DNA of 38,378 bases from Gemmiger formicilis (GCF_024462815.1 NZ_JANGCG010000021.1:1-38378), one strand, 5' to 3'. Counted from the stretch's first letter, positions 16,890 to 25,323 are shown. The notes: generated by a model from the letters alone, not told the origin. Numbers and translations: made by a program.

Positions 16890-17597
16890 TTGATAGATAT
16901 TGCCATCGTGGAGGATAGCAAGGAACAGGCGGCGGTTTTAGAGTCCCATATCAAAGCCTATTCCACCGAGCACAAACTGGCCGTTTCCATCTCGGTTTTT
17001 TACGACGCCATCACTTTTTTGGAGAAATATTCTGCGTTCCATATCGTATACATGGACATCATGATGCCCATGCTCAACGGGATGGATGCGGCCAAGCTCC
17101 TGCGGGAAAAGGACGAAAAGGTGATCCTCATCTTCGTCACCACCATGCGGCAGTACGCCATCCAAGGCTATGAGGTGTCCGCCTATGACTTTATTGTCAA
17201 GCCCATTTCCTATCCGGAGTTTGCCCTGAAGTTCACAAAGGTGCTGGGCAAGCTGGATCGGGACCTACCCGCTGATGTGTTCATCCGCACAGATACCAGT
17301 TTTGTGCGTCTTGCCCCCAAGGATATCCTCTATGTGGAAGTAAAAGGGCATCACTGTATTTACCACACTCTTAACGGCGAGTACCGCCAATACCAGACGA
17401 TGAAAAGCGCGGAATCTGCCTTGTCCGGGCAGTGCTTTGCGCGCTGCAACAATTTCCTGCTGGTCAATCTGACCCATGTGGATCGCATTGAGGGGATGAC
17501 CGCGTATGTAGGCGGAAGCGCGCTGCAAATCAGCCATCCCCGCCGCAAGGCCTTTTCGGAGGCGTTCTCCCAATACATGGGAGGCATAAAACCATGA
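16890..17597 (+). CDS. LytTR-family response regulator
   Basis: This 235-residue regulator has a receiver domain (about 1-120) with acidic pair E8-D9, phosphorylation site D56 in VYMDIMMP, and K104 in DFIVKPIS. A LytTR DNA-binding domain follows (about 130-230, FIRTDTSFVRLAPKDILYVEVKGHHCIYHT, FARCNNFLLVNLTHV). This is the AgrA/VirR type, which binds two direct repeats about 21 bp apart. Such repeats occur at 16780 and 24612. The start codon is TTG, with AGAGAGGGGG a short distance upstream. The stop overlaps the kinase start (ATGA), so the pair is translationally coupled. It most likely activates both flanking glycosidase operons when phosphorylated. Confidence 0.92.
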   Translation: MIDIAIVEDSKEQAAVLESHIKAYSTEHKLAVSISVFYDAITFLEKYSAFHIVYMDIMMPMLNGMDAAKLLREKDEKVILIFVTTMRQYAIQGYEVSAYDFIVKPISYPEFALKFTKVLGKLDRDLPADVFIRTDTSFVRLAPKDILYVEVKGHHCIYHTLNGEYRQYQTMKSAESALSGQCFARCNNFLLVNLTHVDRIEGMTAYVGGSALQISHPRRKAFSEAFSQYMGGIKP

Positions 17598-18946
17598 TCA
17601 ACACCTTGATTGGCCTGATGGGAGCCTATGCCTTCCAGGGCTTTAACCTGATCCTGACCTATTGGGAGTGCTATATCTGCATCGCTTTGTTTGCCCGCAA
17701 GCTGGGGCGGAGAGATCTTTTCCCCGTTCGAGTGGTCTTGACCCTGCTGGATGGCAGCGCGGTCTGTTTTCTCCTGGCCATCTGGTACACAGAGGCGAGC
17801 TCCCTGCCGGTGCGGGTGCTGTGCTATTCCGCAATCTCCGGGCTGAATTTTACGGCTCTGCTGTTCTGCTGGAAGGATGACCTGTCGGAAACGCTGCTGG
17901 CCTTCTGCTCCGGCATGGCGACCTATCAGTTTACCAACAAGCTATATCCCCTTCTGCAAAATTTCTTGGGAATCAATGACAGAAAGACCAATTCGCTGTT
18001 CCATGGCGGCGAGACAGGATCTACCCATTTGGATTGGGTCGTATTTTTTGGTTTCCATCTGTTGACTTTTTTTATTCTGTCCACTGTCTTCACCCCTAAA
18101 AATAAACTGGTGCATAATAAACGCACCTCTCGCAACGTGATCGTTCTGTCCATCTCCACCGTGGCGCTGGTGAATATCCTAATCTGCATTTCCCGCGTGT
18201 ATGAGGGGGAGAGCTTTATGCTCAACCTGGTGGTCAAAGTGCTCTATGTGGGACTCAGTCTGACCATCCTCACCATCTGCGCGGGTATTTTCTCCCAAAG
18301 TGAGCAGGAGCAACAGATCAACATCCTCCATCAGCTTTGGCGGCAGGATCGGGCGCAGTTTGAGTCTGTCAAGGCAAATATGGACCTTATCAACATGAAA
18401 TGCCATGACATCAAACATATTTTAGATAAAATTGAGGATAAGCTCACCTGCGAGGAGGCCGCTTCCTTGCGGGAGGCCATCCAGTTCTACGACGCCAACA
18501 TCAAAACGGGCAACGAGGTGCTGGATGTGGTTCTGTGCGAAAAAGCCATGACCTGTCAGAAAAACGGTATTTCCTTTTCCTGCATGGCGGATGGCACAGG
18601 GCTGGAATTTCTCACACCGGTGCAGACCTATTCCCTGTTTGGCAATATCATTGATAATGCCGTGGAGGCGGTCAAAGCCCTCCCTCCCGAAGAACGGGTG
18701 GTTTCCCTCACTTGTCACGAGGAGGAGGGCGCACTGGTGATTGAGGAGTCCAACTATTTCAGTGGTGGGCTGGAGCTGGATCACGGATTGCCCGCCACAA
18801 GCAAAGGGGACGTATCCCGCCACGGCTTCGGCACAAAGAGCATCCAGTATATCGCAGGGCAATATGGCGGAACCATGGACATCAAGGTGCTGGGCAATAT
18901 GTTTTTCCTCACGATCCGGTTCCCCACCAAGCCGCGCAAAGGGTAG
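17594..18946 (+). CDS. GHKL (AgrC-like) sensor histidine kinase
   Basis: This 450-residue kinase has six or seven hydrophobic helices in the first ~235 residues and no large extracellular domain. The cytoplasmic part has the phosphoacceptor H271 in MKCHDIKHIL, the N-box NIIDNAVEAV (351-360) and the G-box HGFGTKSI (410-417). This is the HPK10/GHKL layout of peptide-sensing AgrC-like kinases. Here it is flanked by glycosidase operons, so the signal may be a sugar-linked membrane state, a peptide, or a protein partner such as the co-encoded lipoproteins. No autoinducer peptide gene is evident nearby. The ATG overlaps the regulator stop by 4 nt. It converges on the GH78 gene across a bidirectional terminator. 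Confidence 0.9.
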   Translation: MINTLIGLMGAYAFQGFNLILTYWECYICIALFARKLGRRDLFPVRVVLTLLDGSAVCFLLAIWYTEASSLPVRVLCYSAISGLNFTALLFCWKDDLSETLLAFCSGMATYQFTNKLYPLLQNFLGINDRKTNSLFHGGETGSTHLDWVVFFGFHLLTFFILSTVFTPKNKLVHNKRTSRNVIVLSISTVALVNILICISRVYEGESFMLNLVVKVLYVGLSLTILTICAGIFSQSEQEQQINILHQLWRQDRAQFESVKANMDLINMKCHDIKHILDKIEDKLTCEEAASLREAIQFYDANIKTGNEVLDVVLCEKAMTCQKNGISFSCMADGTGLEFLTPVQTYSLFGNIIDNAVEAVKALPPEERVVSLTCHEEEGALVIEESNYFSGGLELDHGLPATSKGDVSRHGFGTKSIQYIAGQYGGTMDIKVLGNMFFLTIRFPTKPRKG

Positions 18947-18959
18947 GTATGATAGAAGG

Positions 18960-18995
18960 CAAGAATGACCGGGGCTTGTGCCCCGGTCATTCTTG
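18960..18995. terminator. bidirectional terminator, 16-bp perfect stem
   Basis: The arms at 18960-18975 and 18980-18995 are perfect reverse complements (CAAGAATGACCGGGGC on the left) around a TTGT loop. It lies between the convergent stops at 18946 (+) and 18998 (-). Short T-rich ends follow on each side (TTGTTT on plus, TTGCCTTCT on minus). Confidence 0.85.
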
Positions 18996-18997
18996 TT

Positions 18998-21412
18998 TCA
19001 ATGGATCGTGATGACGTATTTACCGGCCTGAGCCACGGAGATCCTGTTTCCGTCTATTTCACAGTCTCCGCCAGACACAATAAGATCTGTTCCCATGCCC
19101 TCCGGCACAAGGATCGTACCCGCAGCATCAATGGCTGTCACAGTAAGCGTCTTCTCCGCCGCAGCGGTTTCCAGTTCCGCTGTGATCTCACCTTTGGGTG
19201 TCCAGACTGTGCAGTGAAAGCTGTCCAGCTCATTGCCGGGCGCAATCTCATATGCTTCGAATCCTGCCTGGGTGGGTCGAATACCTGCCGCATACTTAGA
19301 GAGGATATACAATGGCGCAGCAGTCCAGCCATGGTTCACCGTTCCGGTTTCACCGTCAAAGGTCTCCCACAGGGTATCATACTCGTCATTGAGCATAGGC
19401 GCGTAGCGATCCCGCATCCGCTGGAGAGCCAAATCGATCCGACCCATGACGCACAGCGCCTCCAGCACATACTTTTCGATGAACGGGCTGGCCTGGTAGG
19501 TGCTCATGATGACATCGGTGATGAGCGGCCAGTCTTTCTCCCCGGCCAAGCCGGACAGGGCCAGCATAGCGTTGGCGCGGTCGTCCACGTACTTGCTGTC
19601 CGGGCTTTTGAAGCCTTCTTCCGTGTAATAGACAGCCCGCCAGTTCTCCCGCATGGAATCCATCCGTTCGGCGAGAAATTCGGTTCCCTCCGTGATACCC
19701 AGATCATCCGCCAGGGACTTGGTCACGTTGAGCGCGTAATAGTAGATACCCGTCTGGAGTAACTGCGTGTCAATGCGGTCGCCCCAATCGTCCCACGTCC
19801 AGGAGCCGTCCCGATATACCGGCAGTCCGTTTTCCATCTCCACCAGCCGGAGATAGTTCAGGAAGGCGTTGCAGTAGGCCTCTGCCGTCTCCCTATCCCC
19901 GGAATGGAGCCAGTAGTGGTACACACTGGTCATGAAAATCAGGCTTTGGTTGGGGATTTCCTGGGGCTTCACGCTGGGGGCACGGCTGGGGATTGCCCCA
20001 TCGGTTCTCGTCCAAGCCACGCAAGCCAGAATGGCCTTTTTCGTCAGATCCAGCCCGCCCTGGTCATAGCTGTAAAGCGCCGCATCAATTTCGTTGGAAG
20101 CGTCCCCCATATAAGGGCCGCGCTCCCGCTCGGGGCAGTCCATGTAGGTATCCCGCATACAGATAGCCAACGTGTTCAGGGACTCCTGCCACAGCTGATC
20201 CAGCCCCGGATCGGAGGATGTAAAGGAGCCAACCTGCTCCCCGTTGAAGCCGCTGGCACGGTAACCCAGCCGCGTGAAGGTCACACCGGCCTCCGCCTCA
20301 ATGATGAGCTTGGAGCCGCTGCGCCAAGGGTAATTCTCATAGCGCTGGGTCCCCTCGGCGGTGACGTAGGTATCTTTGAAGTTGGGCAGCTCCTGTTTGT
20401 CCGTATAAGTATCCGTATAGAACGTGAGCTTTTTGCCCGCCGGAGCCTCCAGCTCGAAATACGGTGTGAACTGGATGTTTCCGGGCAGGTCCAGCACCAG
20501 GGTGGTATCCTGGGTCAGCGGCGTACCCACATAGCTGGCAGAGTTGGAGAAGTCGACAATATCCTGAAACCGGATGGGCTGAATCATGGCGGAGTAGAGG
20601 TCACCGAAGGGCAGATCCCCGGCCTTGGACACCGGCGTGGCATCCTCCCACTCACTGTCATTATAGCCCTCTGCCATGAAATCTCCCAAGTCGTCCCGGG
20701 CATCAAAATAGACATTGCGCTCCGCCAGCATGGAGGACTGGCTATAGCCGGGATAGTCTGCCCCGGCAGTGACCCGGTTTTTGTAGCCGGTGTGCCGGGC
20801 AGCCTTCCAGGAGCTGTCCGAGCAAATCGTCGTGCCGCCGGCATCCAGTTCAAAGATAAGGCCCGCTTGGGTATATTCGTCTCCTTCCTCATCTACAAGA
20901 ACCGGAACGATGGAGCCGTCCCCGGAGCGGCCATTGAAGGCAACCAACAGCGCGATCGTATTTTCCCCTTGCTTCAAGTTGGTGAGTTCCACCGTGTCAT
21001 AGTAGCTGTCATAGGGTGTAGGTCCACGCTTCAGCGACCCATCCAGCACTACCAGCTCCCCGTTGACCCACAGCACATACTTATCCGCGGCGGAAATGAA
21101 CGCAGTGGCGGTGGGAACCGCCTGTTCCAGCGTAAAGGTCTTGCGGAAAGCCACGTAGCTGTCCTCCGCGCAGCTCTCAGTCCAGATCCAGTTGGCCGTC
21201 CAGTCCGTTTTCTTGTACCCCTCAATGGCGGACAGATAGAGAAGGTCAGAGCGGTCTGGTATGCCCCGATTAGGCGCGGAGACGTCCCCTTTGGCGGATT
21301 CGGCAGGGTCTGGTGTGGTGACCACTTTCCCGCCGCACCCGGCCAGCAGCGAGAAAATAGAGACGGTGCACAGCAGCAGCGCTATGCCTCTCGGGAAAAG
21401 AGCCTTTTTCAT
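18998..21412 (-). CDS. GH78-like alpha-L-rhamnosidase, lipoprotein
   Basis: This 804-residue protein begins with a lipoprotein signal (lipobox LLAGC, C26) and is therefore surface anchored. N-terminal beta domains (about 65-390) include the carbohydrate-binding-like segment VLWVNGELV. The (alpha/alpha)6 barrel follows, with the GH78 signature DCPERERGPYMGDA (425-438), in which the acidic residues include the predicted general acid, and the later ETFDGETGTVNHGW segment with a conserved Glu and NHGW. A small C-terminal beta domain ends the protein (PKGEITAELET). It would release terminal alpha-L-rhamnose from plant glycosides or polysaccharides. GGAGGAGG precedes the ATG. It is 33 bp behind GH3 enzyme D and is transcribed with it. 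Confidence 0.85.
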   Translation of the reverse strand: MKKALFPRGIALLLCTVSIFSLLAGCGGKVVTTPDPAESAKGDVSAPNRGIPDRSDLLYLSAIEGYKKTDWTANWIWTESCAEDSYVAFRKTFTLEQAVPTATAFISAADKYVLWVNGELVVLDGSLKRGPTPYDSYYDTVELTNLKQGENTIALLVAFNGRSGDGSIVPVLVDEEGDEYTQAGLIFELDAGGTTICSDSSWKAARHTGYKNRVTAGADYPGYSQSSMLAERNVYFDARDDLGDFMAEGYNDSEWEDATPVSKAGDLPFGDLYSAMIQPIRFQDIVDFSNSASYVGTPLTQDTTLVLDLPGNIQFTPYFELEAPAGKKLTFYTDTYTDKQELPNFKDTYVTAEGTQRYENYPWRSGSKLIIEAEAGVTFTRLGYRASGFNGEQVGSFTSSDPGLDQLWQESLNTLAICMRDTYMDCPERERGPYMGDASNEIDAALYSYDQGGLDLTKKAILACVAWTRTDGAIPSRAPSVKPQEIPNQSLIFMTSVYHYWLHSGDRETAEAYCNAFLNYLRLVEMENGLPVYRDGSWTWDDWGDRIDTQLLQTGIYYYALNVTKSLADDLGITEGTEFLAERMDSMRENWRAVYYTEEGFKSPDSKYVDDRANAMLALSGLAGEKDWPLITDVIMSTYQASPFIEKYVLEALCVMGRIDLALQRMRDRYAPMLNDEYDTLWETFDGETGTVNHGWTAAPLYILSKYAAGIRPTQAGFEAYEIAPGNELDSFHCTVWTPKGEITAELETAAAEKTLTVTAIDAAGTILVPEGMGTDLIVSGGDCEIDGNRISVAQAGKYVITIH

Positions 21413-21445
21413 TTTCCTCCTCCTTTGTCGTGATCCTTGATGCCG

Positions 21446-24400
21446 TTATGCCGGTTCAGCCGCACTTCTTTTCCACTTCCGAAAACCACGGTAGATAAAC
21501 CAGCCCAGCGCAAGGATCAATACTACACCGACCACATCGATCCCAATCAAAATCTTCTCCGCCATTGTCTTTGGAGTAGTGAATGTAGAACCAGGCATCA
21601 GGCCGTTCATTGCTTTCGAATTCGCCACAGCATACAAAATCCCATGCATGGCTTCCCGGCCATAATGGTAATGGGCCGCATTATCTTTTTCAAAAGTAAA
21701 TGGAATGGTGCTGCTGTCCGCGTTGGTCAGCTTGGCGTTGCCGCCGGCTTCAATCATCTGGTAGGCGTCCATGAAGGGTCTGGTGTGAGCTGCGTCCGTG
21801 ATGACGAAACCATGGAAGCCCCACTCCTCCCTCAGCACATTGGTGATCAGCGGATAGCAGCCTCCTGTCCAGGTGCAGCCCAGCCGGTTGAATGAGGTCA
21901 TGAGGGCTGTAACAGCGGGAAAATCCCTGCTTGCGTTGCGATAGCCGCCATTGCCGTCTTCCTCCACATAGTTCAGTGTGATGGGGTCATTTGTAACGCA
22001 CATCTCGAAGGGAAGGAGGTAGATCTCGCGGATTGCCTGCTCGTTCGCCCAAGTGGCCAGACCCATCTGAACGTTGCCCGCGCTGTCTGAGCCGTCTCCG
22101 CGGTGGTTTTCCTGATCGTTGACCGCAAAATGCTTGATGAAGGTATACATCCCTCTGGACGCGGCGCCTCGGCTGGAGGCGGAGGCCATCATGCCGGAAA
22201 GGAAGCTGTCCTCGGAATAATACTCGTTGTTCCGCCCGGAGTAGGGCAGGCGGTGGATGTTCATGGCGGGGGCATACCAGCCCACGCAGCCGCCAGTCAG
22301 GGCCTCGTTGCCGATCATTTCACCGTACCGCTGGGCCAGCTCCTGGTTCCAGGTTTGGGCCAGGACGATGCTGCCGCAGTAATTCATGCCGGTTCCGCCC
22401 ATCAGCAGGCCGGTGGCCGCATCAAAATCCTGGGCATAGGGTTTACCCACGCTGTCCAGCGCGATTGTGCCATAGCCGGATAGAGTGATCATCGTTTGAT
22501 AATCCTCCGGGGTCAGGTTATCCAGCAGGTCGTTCCAAAGGGGATCGTCATAGTCCCGGCCCCGCAACTCTGCCAGGGTAATACCGTTCTTGGCGTGATA
22601 CACAGGGGTATCGGTGATGGCCGATACATCCACCGGGCTCAGGGAATCGGTGGACTGGAGCTTGGCCAGTTCATCCGCGCTAACCGTCTTTTTATAAGTA
22701 TAAGAGCCCCCATCGCTGCCGTTAATCTCATTGCTCCAGGTGGATGCCTGATCGCTGACCTCGCCGTCGGTAGTGGGCCAGGTGCCCTCCCAATCCTGCC
22801 GGGTGAGATACTGCAAATCGCCGCGGGCAAAGTCAAACCGATTGGTGATGGACACACCGGTAGGGGTTTGGGTAGAGAATGTATTGGTGTCCAGCGCCAT
22901 AACGGTGTAAGTGCTGGACAGGTCCGCGTTGCCCTCAGTTGTCATCCCATCTGTGGTGGTATAGCCTTTGGCTGCCAGCACATTGTTAATCGCGTCATGG
23001 GCATCGTGGGCGACGGTGATATAGTAGTCGCCGGCATCCAGAATATAGGTTTTGGCGTTCATGTAGTCGTAGGCCTTGAGCTGTTCCCGGTCAAAGGTCA
23101 CCGCTACCGTCTCGGAATCCCCCGGGGCAAGCAGTTCGGTCTTGCCGAAGCCCACCAGTTGGACGGCGGATTTTTCCACTAAATTCTGCCGGTCATAGTC
23201 GGTATACGGGGACTGGATATAGACCTGGACAACGTCTTTGCCCGCTTTGCTGCCGGTGTTTTTCACATCCACCGTAATTGTACAGGTGTCTCCGTTCCAG
23301 CTGCTCTTAAAGTTACTCCAATCAAACGTAGTGTAGCTTAGGCCATAGCCGAAGGGATAGAGCACGGTGGAGGCATAGTCATAGCTGCCGGCATTGCCCT
23401 GGCCTAAAACCACATCCTCATAGCGGGTTTCGAAATAGCGATAGCCAACATAGATGCCTTCCTTATAGGAGATATAGTTGTAGGCAGTGGGCTGTCCGTT
23501 TTCGTCATAGTATTGGAAGTCGCCGTAGTTTGCCGCGGCGGGAGCGCTGGATGCGTCATAGGCAAAGGTGTCCACGGTTTTGCCGGAGGGATTCACTTTG
23601 CCGGAAAAGATGTCCGCCAACGCATATAAGCCGTAATTGCCGGCGCTGGGAATGTAGACAATGGACTTGATGTTGGGATAGTCCGCCGTCCAGCCCAACT
23701 CCATGGCGGCGGAGCTGTTGACCAGCAGCACCACCTGGTCAAAATTGTCGTTGAGGTACTGGAGGATCTCCAGCTCGGTGGTGTCCGGCTCCAGATAGCT
23801 TTTGGCCTTGTCCTCGGGATTGTCCGCATGGTTATACATGGAGCGGGGCATATCCCGGCCTTCTCCGACCCGGCGGCCCCACACAAATACAGGAACAGTA
23901 CCCTTGGCGCTGTCTAAAAGGCCGGGTTCAGCTTCCAGCACGTCCAAAGGGCACTCGTTGATGGAGAAATCCTCATCCTGGCCGTAATTGAGGGAGCCTA
24001 CGCCAAGTCCATATCCGCTTCCATTGCCGGATTCATAGAAATTCCAAAGGGTTTCGTTGATCCCAAAGCCGCTTTCTTTAAAAGCTGTTTTCAATGTTGT
24101 GCCAGGATCAGTTGGGAATCCCAAGGCCAACAGTGTCTCATAAAGGGAATTGCCCACCAGCTTTAAGGACGAGCGGCCAAAAAAGCTGAAAGTGGTGTCA
24201 GTTGAGAACGGCATAACGTCATCATCGTTTTTCAGCAGGACGATCCCTTCCCCGGCAATCTGCTCATTAAGGACCCGTTCCGCTTCAGCCATTTCTTCCG
24301 GGGTGAAATCGGCCTTGCTATACTGGAGATCCAGCGACTCGTTGTAGCTGTTGGGTTGCTTAATAGAAATCGTGGTCTTATCACCTAATGTCCCATTGAT

Positions 24401-24511
24401 TACACTTAAATTAGGTCGAATCATCATATTGGCCACAATGACCACCACAAGGATCAATGCCATGAGGATGCTGGAAATGGCCGTGCGGATAATCGGTTTT
24501 TTGCGCTTCAT
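21446..24511 (-). CDS. GH3 enzyme D, domain-permuted and anchored at both ends
   Basis: This 1021-residue GH3 has an N-terminal helix (about 11-31), then the GH3 C-domain (LLKNDDDVMPF, predicted acid/base E217 in RRVGEGRDMP, LYPFGYGLSYT). The Fn3-like domain follows (VKNTGSKAGKDVVQVYI). The TIM barrel comes last (NIHRLPYSGR, KHFAVNDQE, predicted nucleophile D906 in FVITDAAHT). A C-terminal helix (about 988-1010) and basic tail (YRGFRKWKRS) close it. It lacks the TPWW motif of enzymes A-C, having TTPKTMAEK instead. The family's conserved NIHR-x-PY-x-GR loop is intact. I chose the ATG at 24511, with AGAGGAG 8 nt upstream. An upstream in-frame start at 24562 falls in the hairpin region. It is the first gene of the second operon, with the rhamnosidase downstream. 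Confidence 0.9.
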   Translation of the reverse strand: MKRKKPIIRTAISSILMALILVVVIVANMMIRPNLSVINGTLGDKTTISIKQPNSYNESLDLQYSKADFTPEEMAEAERVLNEQIAGEGIVLLKNDDDVMPFSTDTTFSFFGRSSLKLVGNSLYETLLALGFPTDPGTTLKTAFKESGFGINETLWNFYESGNGSGYGLGVGSLNYGQDEDFSINECPLDVLEAEPGLLDSAKGTVPVFVWGRRVGEGRDMPRSMYNHADNPEDKAKSYLEPDTTELEILQYLNDNFDQVVLLVNSSAAMELGWTADYPNIKSIVYIPSAGNYGLYALADIFSGKVNPSGKTVDTFAYDASSAPAAANYGDFQYYDENGQPTAYNYISYKEGIYVGYRYFETRYEDVVLGQGNAGSYDYASTVLYPFGYGLSYTTFDWSNFKSSWNGDTCTITVDVKNTGSKAGKDVVQVYIQSPYTDYDRQNLVEKSAVQLVGFGKTELLAPGDSETVAVTFDREQLKAYDYMNAKTYILDAGDYYITVAHDAHDAINNVLAAKGYTTTDGMTTEGNADLSSTYTVMALDTNTFSTQTPTGVSITNRFDFARGDLQYLTRQDWEGTWPTTDGEVSDQASTWSNEINGSDGGSYTYKKTVSADELAKLQSTDSLSPVDVSAITDTPVYHAKNGITLAELRGRDYDDPLWNDLLDNLTPEDYQTMITLSGYGTIALDSVGKPYAQDFDAATGLLMGGTGMNYCGSIVLAQTWNQELAQRYGEMIGNEALTGGCVGWYAPAMNIHRLPYSGRNNEYYSEDSFLSGMMASASSRGAASRGMYTFIKHFAVNDQENHRGDGSDSAGNVQMGLATWANEQAIREIYLLPFEMCVTNDPITLNYVEEDGNGGYRNASRDFPAVTALMTSFNRLGCTWTGGCYPLITNVLREEWGFHGFVITDAAHTRPFMDAYQMIEAGGNAKLTNADSSTIPFTFEKDNAAHYHYGREAMHGILYAVANSKAMNGLMPGSTFTTPKTMAEKILIGIDVVGVVLILALGWFIYRGFRKWKRSAAEPA

Positions 24512-24541
24512 GCTATAATCTCCTCTCTCACGATATGATTT

Positions 24542-24561
24542 TGCTATATTTATATATAGCA
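24542..24561. repeat. 8-bp stem hairpin in the leader of GH3 enzyme D
   Basis: TGCTATAT (24542-24549) and ATATAGCA (24554-24561) are perfect arms around a 4-nt loop. It lies in the transcribed leader, about 30 nt before the start codon. It is AT-rich and without a T-tract, so mRNA stability or a weak translational effect is more likely than termination. Confidence 0.45.
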
Positions 24562-24578
24562 TAACTCATTCTACTGTT

Positions 24579-24606
24579 ATTCTACTTATTTTTGAATTAT
24601 AATAAA
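24579..24606 (-). promoter_or_regulatory. promoter of GH3 enzyme D/rhamnosidase operon
   Basis: On the minus strand TAGAAT (24579-24584) is a good -10 box. A poor -35 (TTTATT, 24601-24606) lies 16 bp upstream and 5 bp from the LytTR-type repeats, the same distance as in the main operon. A weak -35 next to activator repeats suggests strict dependence on the regulator. Confidence 0.55.
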
Positions 24607-24611
24607 TAGTA

Positions 24612-24645
24612 ACCGCGCAACCTTGCCATTTTACAACGCAACTTT
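24612..24645. promoter_or_regulatory. LytTR-type operator, second copy
   Basis: ACCGCGCAACCTT (24612-24624) and ACAACGCAACTTT (24633-24645) start 21 bp apart. They match the pair at 16780-16813 in sequence (ACCGCRCAACCTT core), spacing and distance to the -35. Read on the minus strand they are AAAGTTGCG and AAGGTTGCG half-sites, close to the LytTR consensus with its GTT core. Confidence 0.7.
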
Positions 24646-24657
24646 TGGTTTTAGCAT

Positions 24658-24948
24658 TTATAGGACTTGATATAGATTTGAGGTCAAACTTCCATTTTCC
24701 CTCCAGCGGCTGGACTTCTCCACCAACCCCGCCTTCACCAAATCATCCAGTGCCCGCTTCACCGTTGAGCGGGACAGGCTCACCCCAGCGGCGATGGTGT
24801 TAATTCCCGGCCGGCAGGTATCCTGTTTGCTTGCATGATCCCGGAGGTAGATGAGTACCACCTTGGCCCGTGAGCTTAACTCGTCATCCTGATAGATGGA
24901 ATCATAGTAATCCCGATGATCTTTCTGCGTCGCTCGCTTGGCTCCAAT
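24658..24948 (-). CDS. winged-helix HTH protein with abnormal start, possibly decayed
   Basis: The frame encodes a helix-turn-helix protein of the replication-initiator/HTH_36-like type common on conjugative elements: DDELSSRAKVVLIYLRDHAS, then INTIAAGVSLSRSTVKRALDDLVKAGLVEK. No ATG is in frame. A strong AGGGAGG site lies before ATT at 24948, where the conserved protein seems to begin (IGAKRATQKDHRDYYDSIYQ). GTG at 24861 would remove the first 29 residues. It may use a rare ATT start, or the start may be mutated. It lies between the GH operon's operator and the conjugation module and probably belonged to the mobile element. Confidence 0.5.
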   Translation of the reverse strand: MGAKRATQKDHRDYYDSIYQDDELSSRAKVVLIYLRDHASKQDTCRPGINTIAAGVSLSRSTVKRALDDLVKAGLVEKSSRWRENGSLTSNLYQVL

Positions 24949-25171
24949 GCAGGGATCTCCCTCCCTTGCTGTAGCCTTATCGCAAACTTCAAATCCGCAA
25001 AATGCTGTAAGGAAGGAAAAATATCCCTTAAAAATCGCGCTTTATTTTGGTTATTCGCTATAAAGCATCATTTCGATTGGGTCTTTTCTTTAATTCTCAT
25101 GAATATCATTTATTCGCAATTTGCTTTTCGGAATATTCCACAACAAAAAATGAGATAGTCACCCCTTTGAT

Positions 25172-25273
25172 ATGAAGCCTGTTTTTATTATCGAAGAATA
25201 TAAAGAATATGCAAATACGCAGGTAAGAAAATTGACTTCAGAAGAAATACAGAAATATATGTCAGAGCGATAA
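25172..25273 (+). CDS. 33-aa ORF, function unknown
   Basis: An ATG at 25172 opens a 33-codon frame starting MKPVFIIEEYKEYANTQ and ending in KYMSER. It is amphipathic and charged like a real helix. No clear ribosome binding site precedes it. A Rho-independent terminator follows within 25 nt on the same strand, which is the best support for expression or for this being the 3' end of a former gene. The rest of 24949-25336 is AT-rich and holds nothing else I can recognise. Confidence 0.3.
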   Translation: MKPVFIIEEYKEYANTQVRKLTSEEIQKYMSER

Positions 25274-25295
25274 CTTCCAGTTTGTAGCACCCCTG

Positions 25296-25323
25296 AGGAT
25301 CGCTTCGGCGGTCCTTTATTTTT
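25296..25323 (+). terminator. Rho-independent terminator with TTCG loop
   Basis: AGGATCGC (25296-25303), TTCG, and GCGGTCCT (25308-25315) form an 8-bp stem with one G-T pair. TTATTTTT follows, a T-tract on the plus strand. It ends the 33-aa ORF region just outside the VirB4 stop at 25337. Confidence 0.75.

Noticed and set aside
17594..18946. A full agr-type quorum system
   Set aside because: No AgrB-like protease or small peptide precursor gene is visible near the kinase. Only the kinase and regulator resemble Agr.
24916..25158. 80-codon plus-strand ORF at the junction
   Set aside because: It overlaps the ribosome site and first codons of the HTH gene on the other strand and has no start signal or family pattern.
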